Positions 22,939 to 35,321 of a stretch of 64,000 bases of DNA are shown here, one piece after another. Source of the stretch: Rhipidocladum racemiflorum (Eukaryota; Streptophyta; Magnoliopsida; Poales; Poaceae). Location of the stretch: assembly GCA_036346355.1 (NCBI GenBank), contig CM070579.1:4712001-4776000 (forward strand), written 5' to 3'. The translations under genes were made by a program, and so were the position numbers. The number at the start of each line of letters is the position of its first letter. Positions within the stretch are counted from its first letter, which is position 1. A model generated the notes under the pieces. It did not search any database. It saw only the letters and a list, made by a program, of their open reading frames with translations, and was not told the origin of the DNA.

Positions 22939-22945
22939 ATACTAG

Positions 22946-23433
22946 TCTCAACAAACGCGCCACCAGGTCATTGCGTAATATTCGTTGATAAATTATATGT
23001 AGATAGGATTAGTTGTTTAAACTTTCTTCGCGGATAGATAGAGACTAGAACCACGTCCGCGTCTATAGGACTGTAAAAAAAGTTCGAGGTTGGCGATCTC
23101 TTTGAGCTTAACTTGTTTTAGATTTGATTCGAACTCCAAACAAACTGAACTCGAACTTGATCTCGAGCGTGTGAGCTTCACCGAGCCGAGCTTGAATAGC
23201 TCGTAAGCCTGATAAATTTATGAATCACTTGTTAAATATTACTATATGTTAACTTTTTACTAAGCTTACTCAAGTTTAAGTTTGAGTCTTTTTTATTGTT
23301 AAAAAATAGTACATATTAAATTATTTATTGTTATCAAGATTACTTAAGCCAAACTTAAACCTAATCGAACTTAGATCAAACCGGACTCGAGTCTAAATTC
23401 AAACTCAAATGGAGTCAAAGGTGGATGAGATAG
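22946..23433. other. Repeat debris between two Helitrons
   Basis: No gene is seen. 23080-23400 has GAACTCGAACTTGATCTCGA / GAGCTTGAATAGCTCG words, of the type found in old nonautonomous DNA elements of grasses. Confidence 0.4.
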
Positions 23434-23680
23434 TCTCTACTATATAAAGTGAGAGTTTCTTCCCACGTCTACACAAGAAACGAAGCGCCACATAGAACTA
23501 AATACTGCATACGCACTTAAATATGCCATAAATGTCATGGACTTAAATAGTTTTTACTTCAGGCCATAAATGCCATGTAGTTAAATATGGAAGCACTTAA
23601 AGAAATTCAAACTACGTTTTACAATGACTTCTCTCCACCCTTTTTTGAGACTCTGTTGCAACGCACGGGCAACTTACTAG
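23434..23680 (+). mobile_element. Small nonautonomous Helitron
   Basis: It starts TCTCTACTATATAAAGTGAG and ends with the hairpin-like TTGCAACGCACGGGCAA then CTTACTAG followed by T. Only 247 bp with no coding sequence. Its 3' end has the same ACGGGCAA...ACTAG layout as the larger element at 17736-22945, which suggests the same transposase family. Confidence 0.7.
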
Positions 23681-23751
23681 TGAAGGTAGAAAAAGGAGTT
23701 GGTAGCTTATTCAACCAAACGAGCTAGTAGCTTATTTAACCAAAGTAGCTA

Positions 23752-24019
23752 CTCCCTTGGTCACAAATAGTTATCATTTTTGTATATTAACATGGTATCT
23801 AAAACATAGTTTTCATCACTAATTTTTATATAATATATTATTAAACTCAATAAAATTATAATATTATGAAAAGTATTTTTTTGAGACAAATATATATATA
23901 TATATATATATGATTTTTATGTATCTGATTTAAATATTTAAAAAGATAATGACAAACAAAATTGTAAAAGTTTAAATGTACATATGTTGAAAATGATAAA
24001 TATCAGTGATTAGAAGGAG
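23752..24019. mobile_element. Stowaway-family MITE
   Basis: The ends CTCCCTTGGTCACAAATAG and TATCAGTGATTAGAAGGAG are flanked by TA on both sides. The interior matches the neighbouring copy at 24089 and the one at 13034. A TA microsatellite sits in the middle (about 23888-23911). Confidence 0.75.
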
Positions 24020-24088
24020 TATAAAGCATCATCCTTAATGACACGGCCGATCACCTGCTACGTTCTCTCAAAACATATATGTCAATTA

Positions 24089-24346
24089 CTCCCTTCGATC
24101 ACAAATACATGTTGTTTTATATATTGACACGGTTCCTAAAATATCACTTTGACCACTAATTTCTATTATACTATATTTCCAAAACCTAACAAAATTATAA
24201 TATTATTAAAAGTACTTTTTGAGACAAATATAGGCGTATGATTTTTGTGTATCCAATATAAATATTTTAAAAAGGTATTGATAGCCAAAGTTTTAAAAGT
24301 TTAACTGCACGTGTCTTAAATAACATGTATTTGTGACCCGAGGAAG
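24089..24346. mobile_element. Stowaway-family MITE
   Basis: The left end CTCCCTTCGATCACAAAT is mirrored by ATTTGTGACCCGAGGAAG, with TA on the left. It shares the family interior (GACACGGTTCCTAAAA, TTTGACCACTAATTTC, AAAGTACTTTTTGAGACAAA). Confidence 0.75.
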
Positions 24347-24543
24347 AATTGTCAAATCAAATTGATCCGCATAGTACTAAATTTAGTTAAATGGTGTATC
24401 AACGTTTGCATTCACTTTTGGTACCAAATTATCAACGTTTTAGTACGTGACTCAGCGAATCATTTCCCATAAATGATCCAAAATGCTGCTCATTGAACCT
24501 AGACATGATTCTACGGCGCAATCACGCTCTTAGAGCTAGCACT

Positions 24544-24877
24544 CCTAATGCTATTCTCAATGGGTAGTATCATACTCATTAAATAGATGTCACATAGGAT
24601 TTTTTGCTGATGTGGCAAAGCATTAAATAGGAGGGAGAAGAAAGCTGTATCTTGAGCAAGACACTGCTTTGGCACGATATCTTAGGCTGTGGCACAGAAT
24701 CTAACGCATTGGACCCACTTTCATAGACACAACATCACACCAATTAATTATTTTAACCATATAAGCATGATACTATGCATTGTAGAGAGTGTTTCTTCAA
24801 TGCAATATCATACTTTTCATCCTACGTGGCATTCTTGGATATTGGAGTATGATACTTTGCACTGGGAATAGCCTAAT
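24544..24877. mobile_element. Tourist-like MITE upstream of the CBL gene
   Basis: The left CTAATGCTATTCTCAATGGG and right CACTGGGAATAGCCTAATA ends are imperfect inverted copies and the next inward words (GTATCATACT) also match inversely. It ends about 240 bp upstream of the cystathionine beta-lyase ATG. The stretch 24878-25113 holds the proximal promoter and 5' UTR, where no clear motif was recognised. Confidence 0.6.
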
Positions 24878-25113
24878 ACATAGTTTCTACAGTGATATCT
24901 AAAAATATCTAAAATATATTATTAATAAATAGCATTAGATACTATTCCTTCAACTCTTTGTATCTTATTATAAATACATAGAGAACATCGAAGATTGGAA
25001 ATTTGAAAGTGTCTTAAGAACAGCGGGCTGTCACACTGATTCTCGACCCCACCTGTCAGTTCTAAATCCGTCCCATTTCGCTATCACGCTGCCGCTTCGC
25101 ACTCTTCCCGGCC

Positions 25114-28100
25114 ATGGCTGCCGCCGCCACCCCCACCACCGCTCTCGCCCGCCTCGTCCTCTTCCACTCCAACCCAACCCGCTCGCTCCCTTCCCAAAAC
25201 CCTAGCGCCGCCCCCACCCAAACCCTCCGTTTCCCCTCCCCCTCCCCCCGCCTCGCGCTCTCCCACCGCATGGCGGCTGTCCAGCCGAAGGGGCACGCGG
25301 CGATCACCGGCTCCTCCGGCGAATCCGAGTGCGACCTGAGCGCGTCCGCGGTCTCAGCGGAGGCTCTGGGGGTCGTCGGCTCTTCGGATTCTGGTGGGTT
25401 TGGCATGGGGTTTTGCGGTGGTTTTTTGGTGGAATTGTGAGTGGTGTTTGTTTCTGGGTGTGTAGACTTGGGGAGGAAGGAGCCGAGCGTGGCGACGATA
25501 CTGACGAGCTTCGAGAATTCGTTCGATGTGTATGGGGCTCTGAGCACGCCGCTGTACCAGACGGCCACGTTCAAGCAGGTAATTTAGGGTTACAAACAAG
25601 TGGTGGCAACCATGGAAAACTTAAATTCATCAATGTTTTGTCAATGTACTTTGGTGGCTGTTTGGAAGCGCATTGTTTGTCTCTTCCTACTTCTGATGAT
25701 GTTTCATAGTAGGTGATGGTATCGACTGTAATCAATTGAGTCTGTAGAATTTCGGTTTGCATTCTTATTGTTTGGAGAGAAATGAATGTTCAGGTATTCG
25801 AGGGAATTGTTGGTGTGGTGCAATTGTTTGAAAGTTACCAAATTTACAAGACAAATCCAAATCCAAATCCTGTGGAAGTCTGAAGAACTCTGGTAGCCTA
25901 GAAGTTATTGTGCTTAAATGTTGCACACCAAGTATACCAGGTTATGCAAATTGTAGCTTGAAAAAACTTTGATTCACGTTTGCTAATTTTAGTAGTTAAG
26001 CCCAACTTTGTTATCTTGATTTGCTAATCATGTCATCTGTTTTGGTTGACCCTGAAACAACACCATGCTGTAATTTTTGAATGAACTCGTTGCATTTTCC
26101 TCTGTTTTCCCTGAGGAGAAATTAATCATGTGGAGTCTTCATTGATCTCTAATTATATAGGAATGGGAGTATGCAGATATCAGTGTTGTAAAATTGTGTG
26201 TGTGTGTGGGGGGGGGGGGACATTGTTGTTCAGTTTGGCTGTCATGAGCTATAGTATAGTGTGCACCTTGTAAGTTTAGGATGGCTCATGATTTGCACTT
26301 TTATCTTTTCCTTGTTTGTTTCCTGGTGTATAGCTTACTCCTAGAAGTTATTTTTCAGCCTTCAGCAACAGACTATGGAACTTATGATTACACTAGAAGT
26401 GGCAACCCTACCCGTGATGTTCTCCAGAGGTTAGTCCAGCTGCTTATTCTTTTCTATTATGTGTGGTGTAAATATATGTACCCTAGTGGTATTGATAAAT
26501 TTGAGCACACATTCAGCCTTATGGCTAAGCTTGAGAAGGCGGATCAAGCATTCTGCTTCACCAGTGGGATGGCAGCACTAGCTGCAGTAACACACCTCCT
26601 TCAGTCTGGTGAGCACTTGACATTTTTTTTGTTTGCTCTTATTTTTCACGCTTATTGTTGTTGAATCTTGTATGCATTTATGATTTTATTGGCAAATGCA
26701 CATCCCTCAGGACAAGAAATAGTTGCCGGAGAAGACATATATGGTGGCTCTGATCGTCTGCTCTCGCAAGTTGTCCCAAGAAATGGAATTGTAGTAAAGT
26801 AAGTGTTGTCTACATTTTTTCAGTGGAAATTATTATGTCGGTGTTCTTTTGCCGCTCACTTACAAGTATGATGTGCATTCTGTCATGATAGACGAGTGGA
26901 TACAACCAAAATTAGTGAGGTGAATTCTGCAATTGGGCCCTTGACTAAACTAGTTTGGCTTGAAAGTCCCACCAATCCTCGTCAACAAATTACTGATATA
27001 AAGGTAATCTTGTTGATCTATGGGTGGCAATAATCGCATAGAATATATCAAAATTTTGATTTATCCAGGAATATACTCTTAGGTAATATTCTTATTCCAT
27101 CCACTGTTTTCTAACTTCACAGAAAATCTCAGAGATAGCTCATTCTCACGGTGCTCTTGTTTTGGTGGACAACAGCATCTTGTCTCCAGTGCTCTCCCAG
27201 CCTATAGAACTTGGAGCAGGTATAGAATCACAGATTTACTTAACTAGAAAACAACACTATTCCATCTCATGCATCTTCCATTAGTCTACTTCACAACATT
27301 CTATTGTCCTATCTGCAGATATTATTATGCACTCTGCTACCAAATTTATAGCCGGACATAGTGATCTTATGGCTGGAATACTTGCAGTAAAGGGTGAAAG
27401 GTCTGTTATGTCATTCTGTGGTCCTCCCTTGTTACTAATGATTGTATTGACTCTTTTGAATGATAAGTGTTTTCATTTTATCCTCAATTGTGTTTCTTGT
27501 CTGTATGATGGTCAATACTAATGATTTCCCACATATGGTTACATGTTAGTGTCTCCTTGTAAACACTACTTCCTGCTACCCTTCTTTTCTTGAAATAAAT
27601 CATGCATTACCTTTTTCCTGTCTATTACTGCACGGCATGAATATTTGTGAGCTGCTGTCCTAAACACTAATAGGGTGTTTCTCTTCTTTTTGAATACAGC
27701 TGCTAAATACACCTTAAAATTCATAGATTATAGATCTTTCTCTTTAACTGAAATAGTTGTGAACTGCCAGAGTAATACTTGCTCCAATTGCTAACAGCTT
27801 GGCTAAGGAGATTGCATTTCTACAAAATGCCGAAGGATCAGGTTTGGCACCGTTTGATTGCTGGCTTTGCTTGAGAGGAATCAAAACCATGGCTTTACGG
27901 GTTGAAAAGCAACAGGTGAAACTTTTCTGTAATACAACAACCTGTATGTTATGTATATATTTGTTGTCAAATTTTCAAGGGCTTCATAGCATGCCTGCTA
28001 TTAACTTTGTGCTGATTTGATTCATTACATTCGTTCCAGATTTCAAATATTTGTAGTCATTTCAATTTCTGAAGAGGCTGATAATTATTTTTTATTTTTG

Positions 28101-28838
28101 GTAGGCTAATGCCCAGAAGATTGCTGAATTCCTAGCTTCTCATCCAAGGGTCAAGCAAGTGAACTATGCGGGACTTCCTGATCATCCTGGACGATCTTTA
28201 CACTATTCTCAGGTACTTTTGAATTTTCATGTTCCCTACATGAGTAGCTTAAGCAATAATCTATTTAGCATTGGACCTTCAGGTCCTTCAGGACACTTTC
28301 TAAGCAGTTATGGTTGTAACATTTTTTCCCTTTGCTTCTTTTGCAGGCAAAGGGAGCAGGCTCTGTTCTCAGTTTCCTAACTGGTTCATTGGCCATCTCA
28401 AAGCATGTTGTCGAGACAACAAAGTACTTCAGCGTAACAGTTAGCTTTGGTGAGCATTCAGATGATCTTCCCTGTTTGTCGCTGTCATATATCTACTCTG
28501 CCTGTCTGTCAGGAATAAGCTTACTCTTTGACCCATTTTATTACCCAGTATACTCCGATTAGAAACTTAACGAAGCCGATCCATAAATTTTCTGACCAAA
28601 TATTTCCAAAGCCTTGTGCAATTTTGTTCGTTCTTGCTCACCCAATCTACATTCAAATGCAGGAAGTGTGAAGTCGCTCATCAGCTTGCCCTGCTTCATG
28701 TCGCACGCGAGCATCCCTTCCGCGGTTCGTGAGGAGCGCGGCCTAACTGATGATCTAGTTCGAATATCGGTTGGCATCGAGGATGCGGACGACCTCATAG
28801 CCGATCTTGATTACGCGCTCAGATCCGGTCCACCGTAG
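25114..28838 (+). CDS. CBL: Cystathionine beta-lyase, plastid, PLP-dependent
   Basis: It converts cystathionine to homocysteine, pyruvate and ammonia, the second trans-sulfuration step of methionine synthesis in plastids. Twelve exons join to 479 aa: 25114-25393, 25466-25578, 26359-26429, 26517-26608, 26711-26798, 26892-27003, 27123-27219, 27319-27400, 27798-27915, 28105-28212, 28347-28449, 28663-28838. The first ~60 residues are rich in Ala, Ser and Pro with few acids, as in a plastid transit peptide. A second Met (MAAVQPKG) lies 52 codons in. Motifs: YDYTRSGNPTRDVLQ, GEDIYGGSDRL (PLP phosphate/Tyr region, Y196), VDNSILSPVLSQP (CBL-type rather than cystathionine gamma-synthase), HSATKFIAGHSD with the Schiff-base Lys at about 293, and FDCWLCLRGIKTMALR. 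It ends SGPP before TAG. All key residues are present and the gene looks intact. Confidence 0.96.
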
Positions 28839-29083
28839 AGCCTCCATAATCTGTGGCCTCTCGATTCATAATGCCGTAGATGTGAATGTAATTTGTCTTG
28901 GCAATTCATTGTTGAACCTGCAGCATTATTGTGTTGGGATGGAATAAATAATACTATCCAAAAGGTGCTTCTATGCTTCACTTTTTGATAGTTGCATAAA
29001 TATTAAACCATAAACGACGGATAGTTAGTGAATACTTACTCTTTCGCTTCCTTCAAGGACCTACCGCCCGTTCTGATACCAAC
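28839..29083 (-). other. CBL 3' UTR and remnant of an LTR element's internal start (PBS)
   Basis: 28839-28970 holds the CBL 3' UTR with an AATAAATAAT polyadenylation-like word near 28943. At 29064-29081, read on the minus strand, TGGTATCAGAACGGGCGG is a primer-binding site for initiator tRNA-Met. It directly abuts the LTR end at 29084, so a minus-oriented LTR retrotransposon begins here. Its internal region has been cut off near the CBL gene. Confidence 0.6.
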
Positions 29084-30477
29084 TGTAACACTCCGGCATT
29101 TAATATGCCCGAATGCTACCAAACATAGACTAAGCAACCTCTAAATACCACAATTACAAGTAAATTACAGCAAAGGAACAAATGTTAATACCGAAAATTT
29201 CGGCAGTATCTCCTTTGTTTTTCCATGATTCGGAGCAACAACAAAGTATCACAAGTTATATCATAATGGAAAGCATCTAAAACAGCAATAACATGTGACA
29301 TAGCAACAATATAAGTCCTGGATAAAGCATTCAACCACTTCATAAGCTAAACGAACCAAATAGTAAGACCGAGCACACAGTTAAGCAATTCTCCAAGTTT
29401 TATGGCAATACTTTCATTATCATGACTCCAAATAATAACACTGTCTAATTTGTGTGGAGCTACGTGTAGATGTGTAGCTAAACCCTTTTTCCCGCATGCC
29501 GGTTTCATGGTACTTAAGAAAAACAACATAAATACAAGCGTGAGTTCATCACTCAGCAAGTATATTGCAATGGAACAAGAAAATGCATTTCAATACCTTC
29601 ATCACCACTTTTTACATACAACATCATACACATCTCATATTCATAGTGTAAGCATATCATTGACATCATCATAAATCATCCTCATATATCATCCTCATAT
29701 AATGCAATGCAATGTAATGCAATGCGATGCACATATCTCCTTGGAAACTCATACCGGTATGGTTGAGTACACATCCGTCGGTGTGCACCCTCTCCCCCCT
29801 TCCATCCCGAAGATGGACGATGCCTACTCCTCGCTTCCGTTCACCGCGGTGAATGAAATCACGATGTAGGACTTACTCATTGGCTCTCTGTAACACCCCA
29901 AAATTTTGCTTTTCTTAAATCCATGTGTGATTTGGTACTTTGGTGAATTTTTGGAATTTTCTGGAATTTATTTGGATTTATTTGGAATTTATTTGAATTT
30001 ATTCCATTTTGAAATAATTAAAGAATTAAACTTTGCAAATAAAATTTTGTTGGAAATATTTTATTTGAGTCCAAAATGATCTAAAATATTTTCGAATTTT
30101 TTCGAATTTTTAAAGTATTTTGCTATTTTCTTGAATTAAATGAATTATTGGGAATTATTTTAAATATTAAATCGCTGGAAAATCAACTCGGTCGAAATCT
30201 TGTTCATCCGATCGAAAGTCGGAACGAAGTCGGACTCGAGTCCGACCCGAGCCAACTGACTCGACCAAACCCAGTCTTAACCCTACTCGATCCCGACCGT
30301 TGGATCGGGATCCAACGGTCCAGATTGGACCGTATCGGTTCGAGCCGAAACCGGGCCGGGTCCGATCACGCCCGCGCGATCGTGACCGTCTATCGCGCCA
30401 CGTGGACGGTTCTCCGTCGTCGTCCCCGCCGAGTCCGAGCCGGATTCCTCCGCTGCGTAGCCGCCGTGTCTCGTTAG

Positions 30478-31871
30478 TGAAAGGACCAACGATGTCGCCT
30501 AGAGGGGGGGTGAATAGGCGGATTAAAAATTACGCAGCGGAATAAAAAGGTCCGAGCTGGTCAATCCGGAGTCTCCGGGTTTTGGTCCGGATACTCCGGC
30601 TTGTCGAGTGTCGGTATGTAATACCGAGTCTCGGGTTAGGCTTTCGAACGCAAAGAAAACTACTCTAGCAAGCGCAACAAACTACTAGAAGTAAATAGCA
30701 AGAACAACCTAGAACAATTGCAAGACAAGATTTGAATTTACTCAAAGCAAAGAGCTAGAACTAACTTTACAAATTCAAATCTAACCAAGCAAATCTAGGA
30801 AGAAAAAGAGAATGCGAGAGACGAGATTTTTCACCGAAGTTCGGAGTTCTTGAAGGAACCCTACGTCTCCGTTGAGGTGGCTCGGTCACACTTGAGCCGG
30901 GGTCTCTTTCAACCCGCTTTCCTCCGGTGTTGCACAAATGCACTCGTGGCTTCACTTCTTGTCTCTTCCCTTTGGAGGCGAGACTCGCCTTCACAAGCGA
31001 CGGGGCTCACCACACGCGTTGGTAGCTCCGGTGACTCCTAGCCGTCTAGGAGACCTTCAACCTCCAAGAGTAATAGCACCACGAAGAATCGCTTGGAGGA
31101 TGAACTAGTGCTCAACAAGATGAAATGAATGCACTTAGCACTTTTCTTCTTCCTCTCCTCACCAAAAGGATCAACAACCAAATTAATTGGTGGGAGGAAG
31201 ATGGGGGCTCTATTGAATGCTTAGAGATGGTTAGGAATGGCTTGAATGCTGCTATGAATGAGCTCAATAGAGATCCTAGCCGTTGGAGTGGAGTGGAGGC
31301 TTTAAATACTCTTTTTGAAAACTAGCCGTTACTCCCGTTTTTGAACAGGCCGGAGTGTCCGGACAAACAACCCGGAGACTCCGGGTTATCCGGAGACTCC
31401 GGACCAAATGTCCGGATACTCCGGACTAACTGAAACCAGAAGCAACCGAGGGACTCAACCCGGAGACTCCGGACTTAATGTCCGGATACTCCGGATTGAA
31501 TCCGGAGACTCCGGACTAAATGTCCGGATACTCCGGGCTACCCAGTTCGGTTTTAACTTTAAACTTTTCAAAACCAAGTCAAGTAGTGCTAATTTGAGAT
31601 GCAAGAAATGATGTTGAGCACATGCACATCCTAAAGTCGATTTCTCGTCATCTTAATAAATCGGCTATCCTTAAGAGCTAAATAAATATAAGATTACAAT
31701 TATGGTCTTGATGCCGTCTTTTTGAGTTTAAGTAGTCGTGGGGGTGTCCAATGTCTTTTCAAGCTCCACATAATCTCGATATCTGCAGTATTCTTGGATA
31801 AAACATTAGAACTCTTTAATTGTGTCATCATTAATCACCAAAACAATTTGAGGGGCCTAGATGCACTTTCA
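30478..31871 (-). repeat. Copia 3' LTR (left copy)
   Basis: 1394 bp, about the same as the right copy. It contains a block at 31331-31560 of alternating CCGGAGACTCCGGA and CCGGATACTCCGGA words. Compared with the right copy, it has lost single bases at several CCGG, CCC and GG sites around 30600-30640 and 30850-31040. Confidence 0.9.
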
Positions 31872-31886
31872 ATCTCCCCCTTTTTG
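31872..31886 (-). promoter_or_regulatory. Polypurine tract
   Basis: Read on the minus strand, AAAAAGGGGGAGAT lies directly before the 3' LTR start TGAAAG. This is the usual site for plus-strand DNA priming in an LTR retrotransposon. Confidence 0.8.
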
Positions 31887-32545
31887 GTGAATTGATGACA
31901 ACACAATTAATTAGCAAATAAAATAACGAGAACAATACTTAGGCATAAGATAAAAAAGAGAAGCTCCCCCTAAATGTGTGCATTAGAAGAAATTGAGTGG
32001 AATCAAATGCACATTTTTAACGAGAAATACCCGAGAGCTCCCCCTCAAATGCACAAGCATCTCATCACAAATAACTGAAAGCAATCCATGCATTAAATGA
32101 GCAATAACGACATCTGTGAGCAGACAGAGTTCACAACATAAAATAAACAAAATAACTGAAGCAACACACAAGTCCACCCACCCACACGCGACCGACGGAA
32201 CGCTAAAGAAGTCCACGACAAAGACAACGCTGAAGAACACTCCCCCTTTGGCATCAAGACACCAAAAAGGAAGTCACAGGAATCACTCGTCATCTCGTCG
32301 TCGGAGGCCTCATACTCGAGCCCTCGTTGCCGTCACGGTATTTGGAGGAGCGAGAGGAGGAAGCAATCCCAAACAAAGCATTTGCGAAGTGTCGTCGCTA
32401 CTCTCCTCGGAAGACCGGAGGAGTCTGGGAGAAGCGCCTCGCCATTGTGGCGGCGGATCTGCGAATGTCTTGACCATTCTTCTTGATCTGTCGACTCATC
32501 ACCTTACGCACGGTGGAGATGTCGCGGCAAAGAAGAAAGGCGTGC

Positions 32546-33717
32546 TTAAGCATCCTCACGAAGAGTCTTTGCTTGGGACCTCGGTTGCTTTCGGAAGGAG
32601 TGGCGGAGACACAGTGGAGCGGGAGCGAGAGGTAGAGGCCGGCCACGACCTCGGCGAAGCCTAGCGAGACGAGGAGCGGTGGAGGGTGGAGTAGGCGAGG
32701 CGGACCTTGTAAGAAAGATGCTCCTCATCTCGACAAACTTCAGCCCACTCGAAGAGATCAAGGTCATCACGAAAGGTGCATAGCTGCAGCTGGCCATGTT
32801 GCTCTGCGGCGTTACGCCTCATTGTTTCCCACAAGAAATCGACAATGTCAAAGGCTCGGTGCTCTCAACGAGGTGAAGCAGCGAGTTCCTACCATAGGAG
32901 GCCCGATAGCGAAGCATCTCCCTCCTTGGGAGAAAGAGTGACTCTCAACATCCTGTTGAGGACAGGTGGAATGTCCTTTAGACCCTTGATGGTCCCAAGC
33001 TGTGAAGCTCTGGAAGTGTCATACAAAGCCTCAATCTGCCAGAGTCAACACTTTCTTCTCATGAAGCTTTGGGTGGCATTGTGCACGAGATTGAGCACTC
33101 TGGCAAATCTCTTCTTGCTAGCCACATACCGGATTCTCGAGTCATCCACCAAATGGCCTCATCATTCTTGTCAAAATACAAGGTGGCATAGAAGCGCATG
33201 ATGACCTCATTGTTCGATCATACTTGTATGCCATGATGTTCTTGATCCGATGCGGCTCGCAAATCTCTATGATCCGAGTGGCTGGATTACTGCCGCGGCC
33301 ATGTACTCCCGATCAATGGTCTTCATGCGAACCACTGGGTGCTCAAGAGGGTATAGGACCGTCTCATAGTAATCAGTGAAACCGGTTCCAAAACCGGCGG
33401 TCCACATACTCATCTGGTAGAGCTCCAAAGGATCTTTCTTCCTTTGCTCTACTATGGCTTTCCCTTTACCAGTCTGTCCGGTAGTCAATTACTCTCATTG
33501 GATTCACGGACAAGGGATAGTTCCATCTTGGCTTGGCCTTGATCAGAGGACCAATGAAGTGCCCAGTGCAGGCCCGACTTCTTTTACGATCACGGCCTGG
33601 CATGGGTATCACCGGATGCTCATCTGGATCGAGGAACTTGAGAGAGGAGGCGGGCGACAGTCTTGATCCTGAAGCTAGCTGGCCTCGAGGTCCGAAATGG
33701 GCCTTTGGCCACTCCAA
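32546..33717 (-). pseudogene. Extra coding region between pol and 3' LTR
   Basis: Open pieces in changing frames include KGKAIVEQRKKDPLELYQMS, FTDYYETVLYPLEHPVVRMK, RIKNIMAYKYDRT, FYATLYFDKNDEAIWWMT and SCSYAPFVMTLISSSGLKFVE. The FYATLYF...WWMT and APFVMTLI words recall the plant transposon-associated domain often found in this position in grass SIRE/Maximus elements (family memory, not a search). The function is unknown, although the position is often called env-like. No transmembrane segment supporting an envelope was seen. Several frameshifts break it. Confidence 0.5.
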
Positions 33718-35321
33718 TTCTCTGCCTTTGCGGAGGCTGCGAGGATGCGGAGGAGAATTGGTGGGAGAGCGCCGGGCGGGAGCACTACCACGGTACTGCG
33801 AAGGGATCGCTACCCCGGTACTGCCTGCGGAGGAGGATTGCTACCACTGCTGCGGAGGAGGAGTGCTGCCTCGGAAGTTCCACAGGAAGGATCCATCGAC
33901 CAGACAGGCGAGCGAGAGGAATTAGCCAAGAGGCAGCGAAAAACAGCGGCGAATCGAATCTGGCCGAGGCACCCAACGGAGTCAGGACAAAATGTCCGGA
34001 TACTCGGATTGCATCCGGAGACTCGGACCAAATGTCGGATACTCGGATGGACCGAGAGACTCCGGACTCAGTCGGACACTCCGGAAGTGCGGAGGAACGC
34101 CGCAGGCGGCCAAGGATTTCACGGAATCCAACCCTAATCGCGATCAAAAACAAATCTAGAGTGCCACAAGAATGTTCAAGAACCGAGTAGGGCAAACTCT
34201 AGCAATGAATTTCGCGGGAATAGGGCACAAAAAGAACTCACTTCAAGAATATTTGAAAGTTGAAGAACGCGGGTGAGTTGGGGTTAATGAGTCTCAGATC
34301 TTGAGGGCCACGAAGAGTCAAGCCTCACCCTAGAAGAGATGAAGCAAGAGGAGAGGCCTTAAGAAGCGAAGACAGAATCCAATCCAGAAGAGGAGGGGGT
34401 TAGGGCCAAGGAGTCTTACCAAGATCTTCAAAGCCAAGGAGAGGAAGGGATCCAAGAGCCTTGGAGAAGAATATGAAGGTGAGAAACACGCCCTAGCCAA
34501 GGGAGGAGCACGGGAGAGGAAGAGGCGCCTGAAGGAATAGAAAGAAACTAAAGCTGCGCGGGATACTTGGGGTTTAACCGACCGCCTAACCCGGAGACTC
34601 GGACTTTAGTCCGGATACTCGGAACAACCCGACACTCCGGACGAAATGTCAGGAGACTCGGCCTACGGAGAGTCGGATAGAAATCCGGATACTCCGGGTT
34701 CCCCAGCTCGGGAAGAAAAGGAATTTTTCAAGGAAAGCTTCGGAGACCTGCGGAGAGAGAGAGAAAGGAGTCCTAGGGCATCCATCCACCATGTGACTAG
34801 CTAACAATCAAGCAATCAGACTATAGTCACATGGTAATGATGCGATCCTAAGATCAAGAGCCAATAACACATGGTAAATTTAAAAAAAATAAGTAAAGTT
34901 TTGAACTTCATTTTTCATTCACCAACCAATATATGAGCACTTATCAAGCCACGTTACGAGAATCTAGAATATTTAGACCACTTCTCAATTCACAGAACCT
35001 TTTCTCGTCAAGGGGCTTGGTAAAGATATCAGCTAATTGATCGTTTGTACTTACATGTTGGATATCAATTTCGCCTTTGGTTGCGTGGTCTCTTAGGAAA
35101 TGATGGCGAATATCAATGTGTTTTGTTCGGAGTGTTGGACAGGATTGTTGGCAATTTTATGGCACTCTCATTGTCACACGAAGTGGAACAGCTTTTGTAG
35201 GATAGGCCATAATCACTCAAGGTTTGTCTCATCCAAAGTAATTGGGCACAACAACTCCGTGGCTATGTATTCGGCCCGATGGATAGGGCTCACGAATTTT
35301 GTTTCTTGGAAGACCACGAGA

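Larger units (their letters stand above)
17736..22945 (+). mobile_element. Probable Helitron carrying captured gene fragments
   Basis: The right end has the Helitron 3' layout: the short hairpin CCGTAGCGTTAGCACGG, then a few bases, then CTAG, followed by T. The proposed left end is A/TCTTTACCCCTTTATAAT at 17736, which fits a TC start inserted between A and T. The left end is the weaker call. Inside, same-strand gene pieces with splice sites (19072-19206, 19656-19729, 20129-20225, 21306-21987) come from different genes. No Rep/helicase is seen, so it is nonautonomous. A GC-rich stretch at 17940-18610 may be another captured first exon. It includes an AT-hook-like PSKRGRPPRTAK frame. Confidence 0.55.

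Noticed and set aside
33533..34190. Plus-strand frames of 130-175 aa inside the Copia element
   Set aside because: They run antisense to the element's coding strand and hold no known domain.
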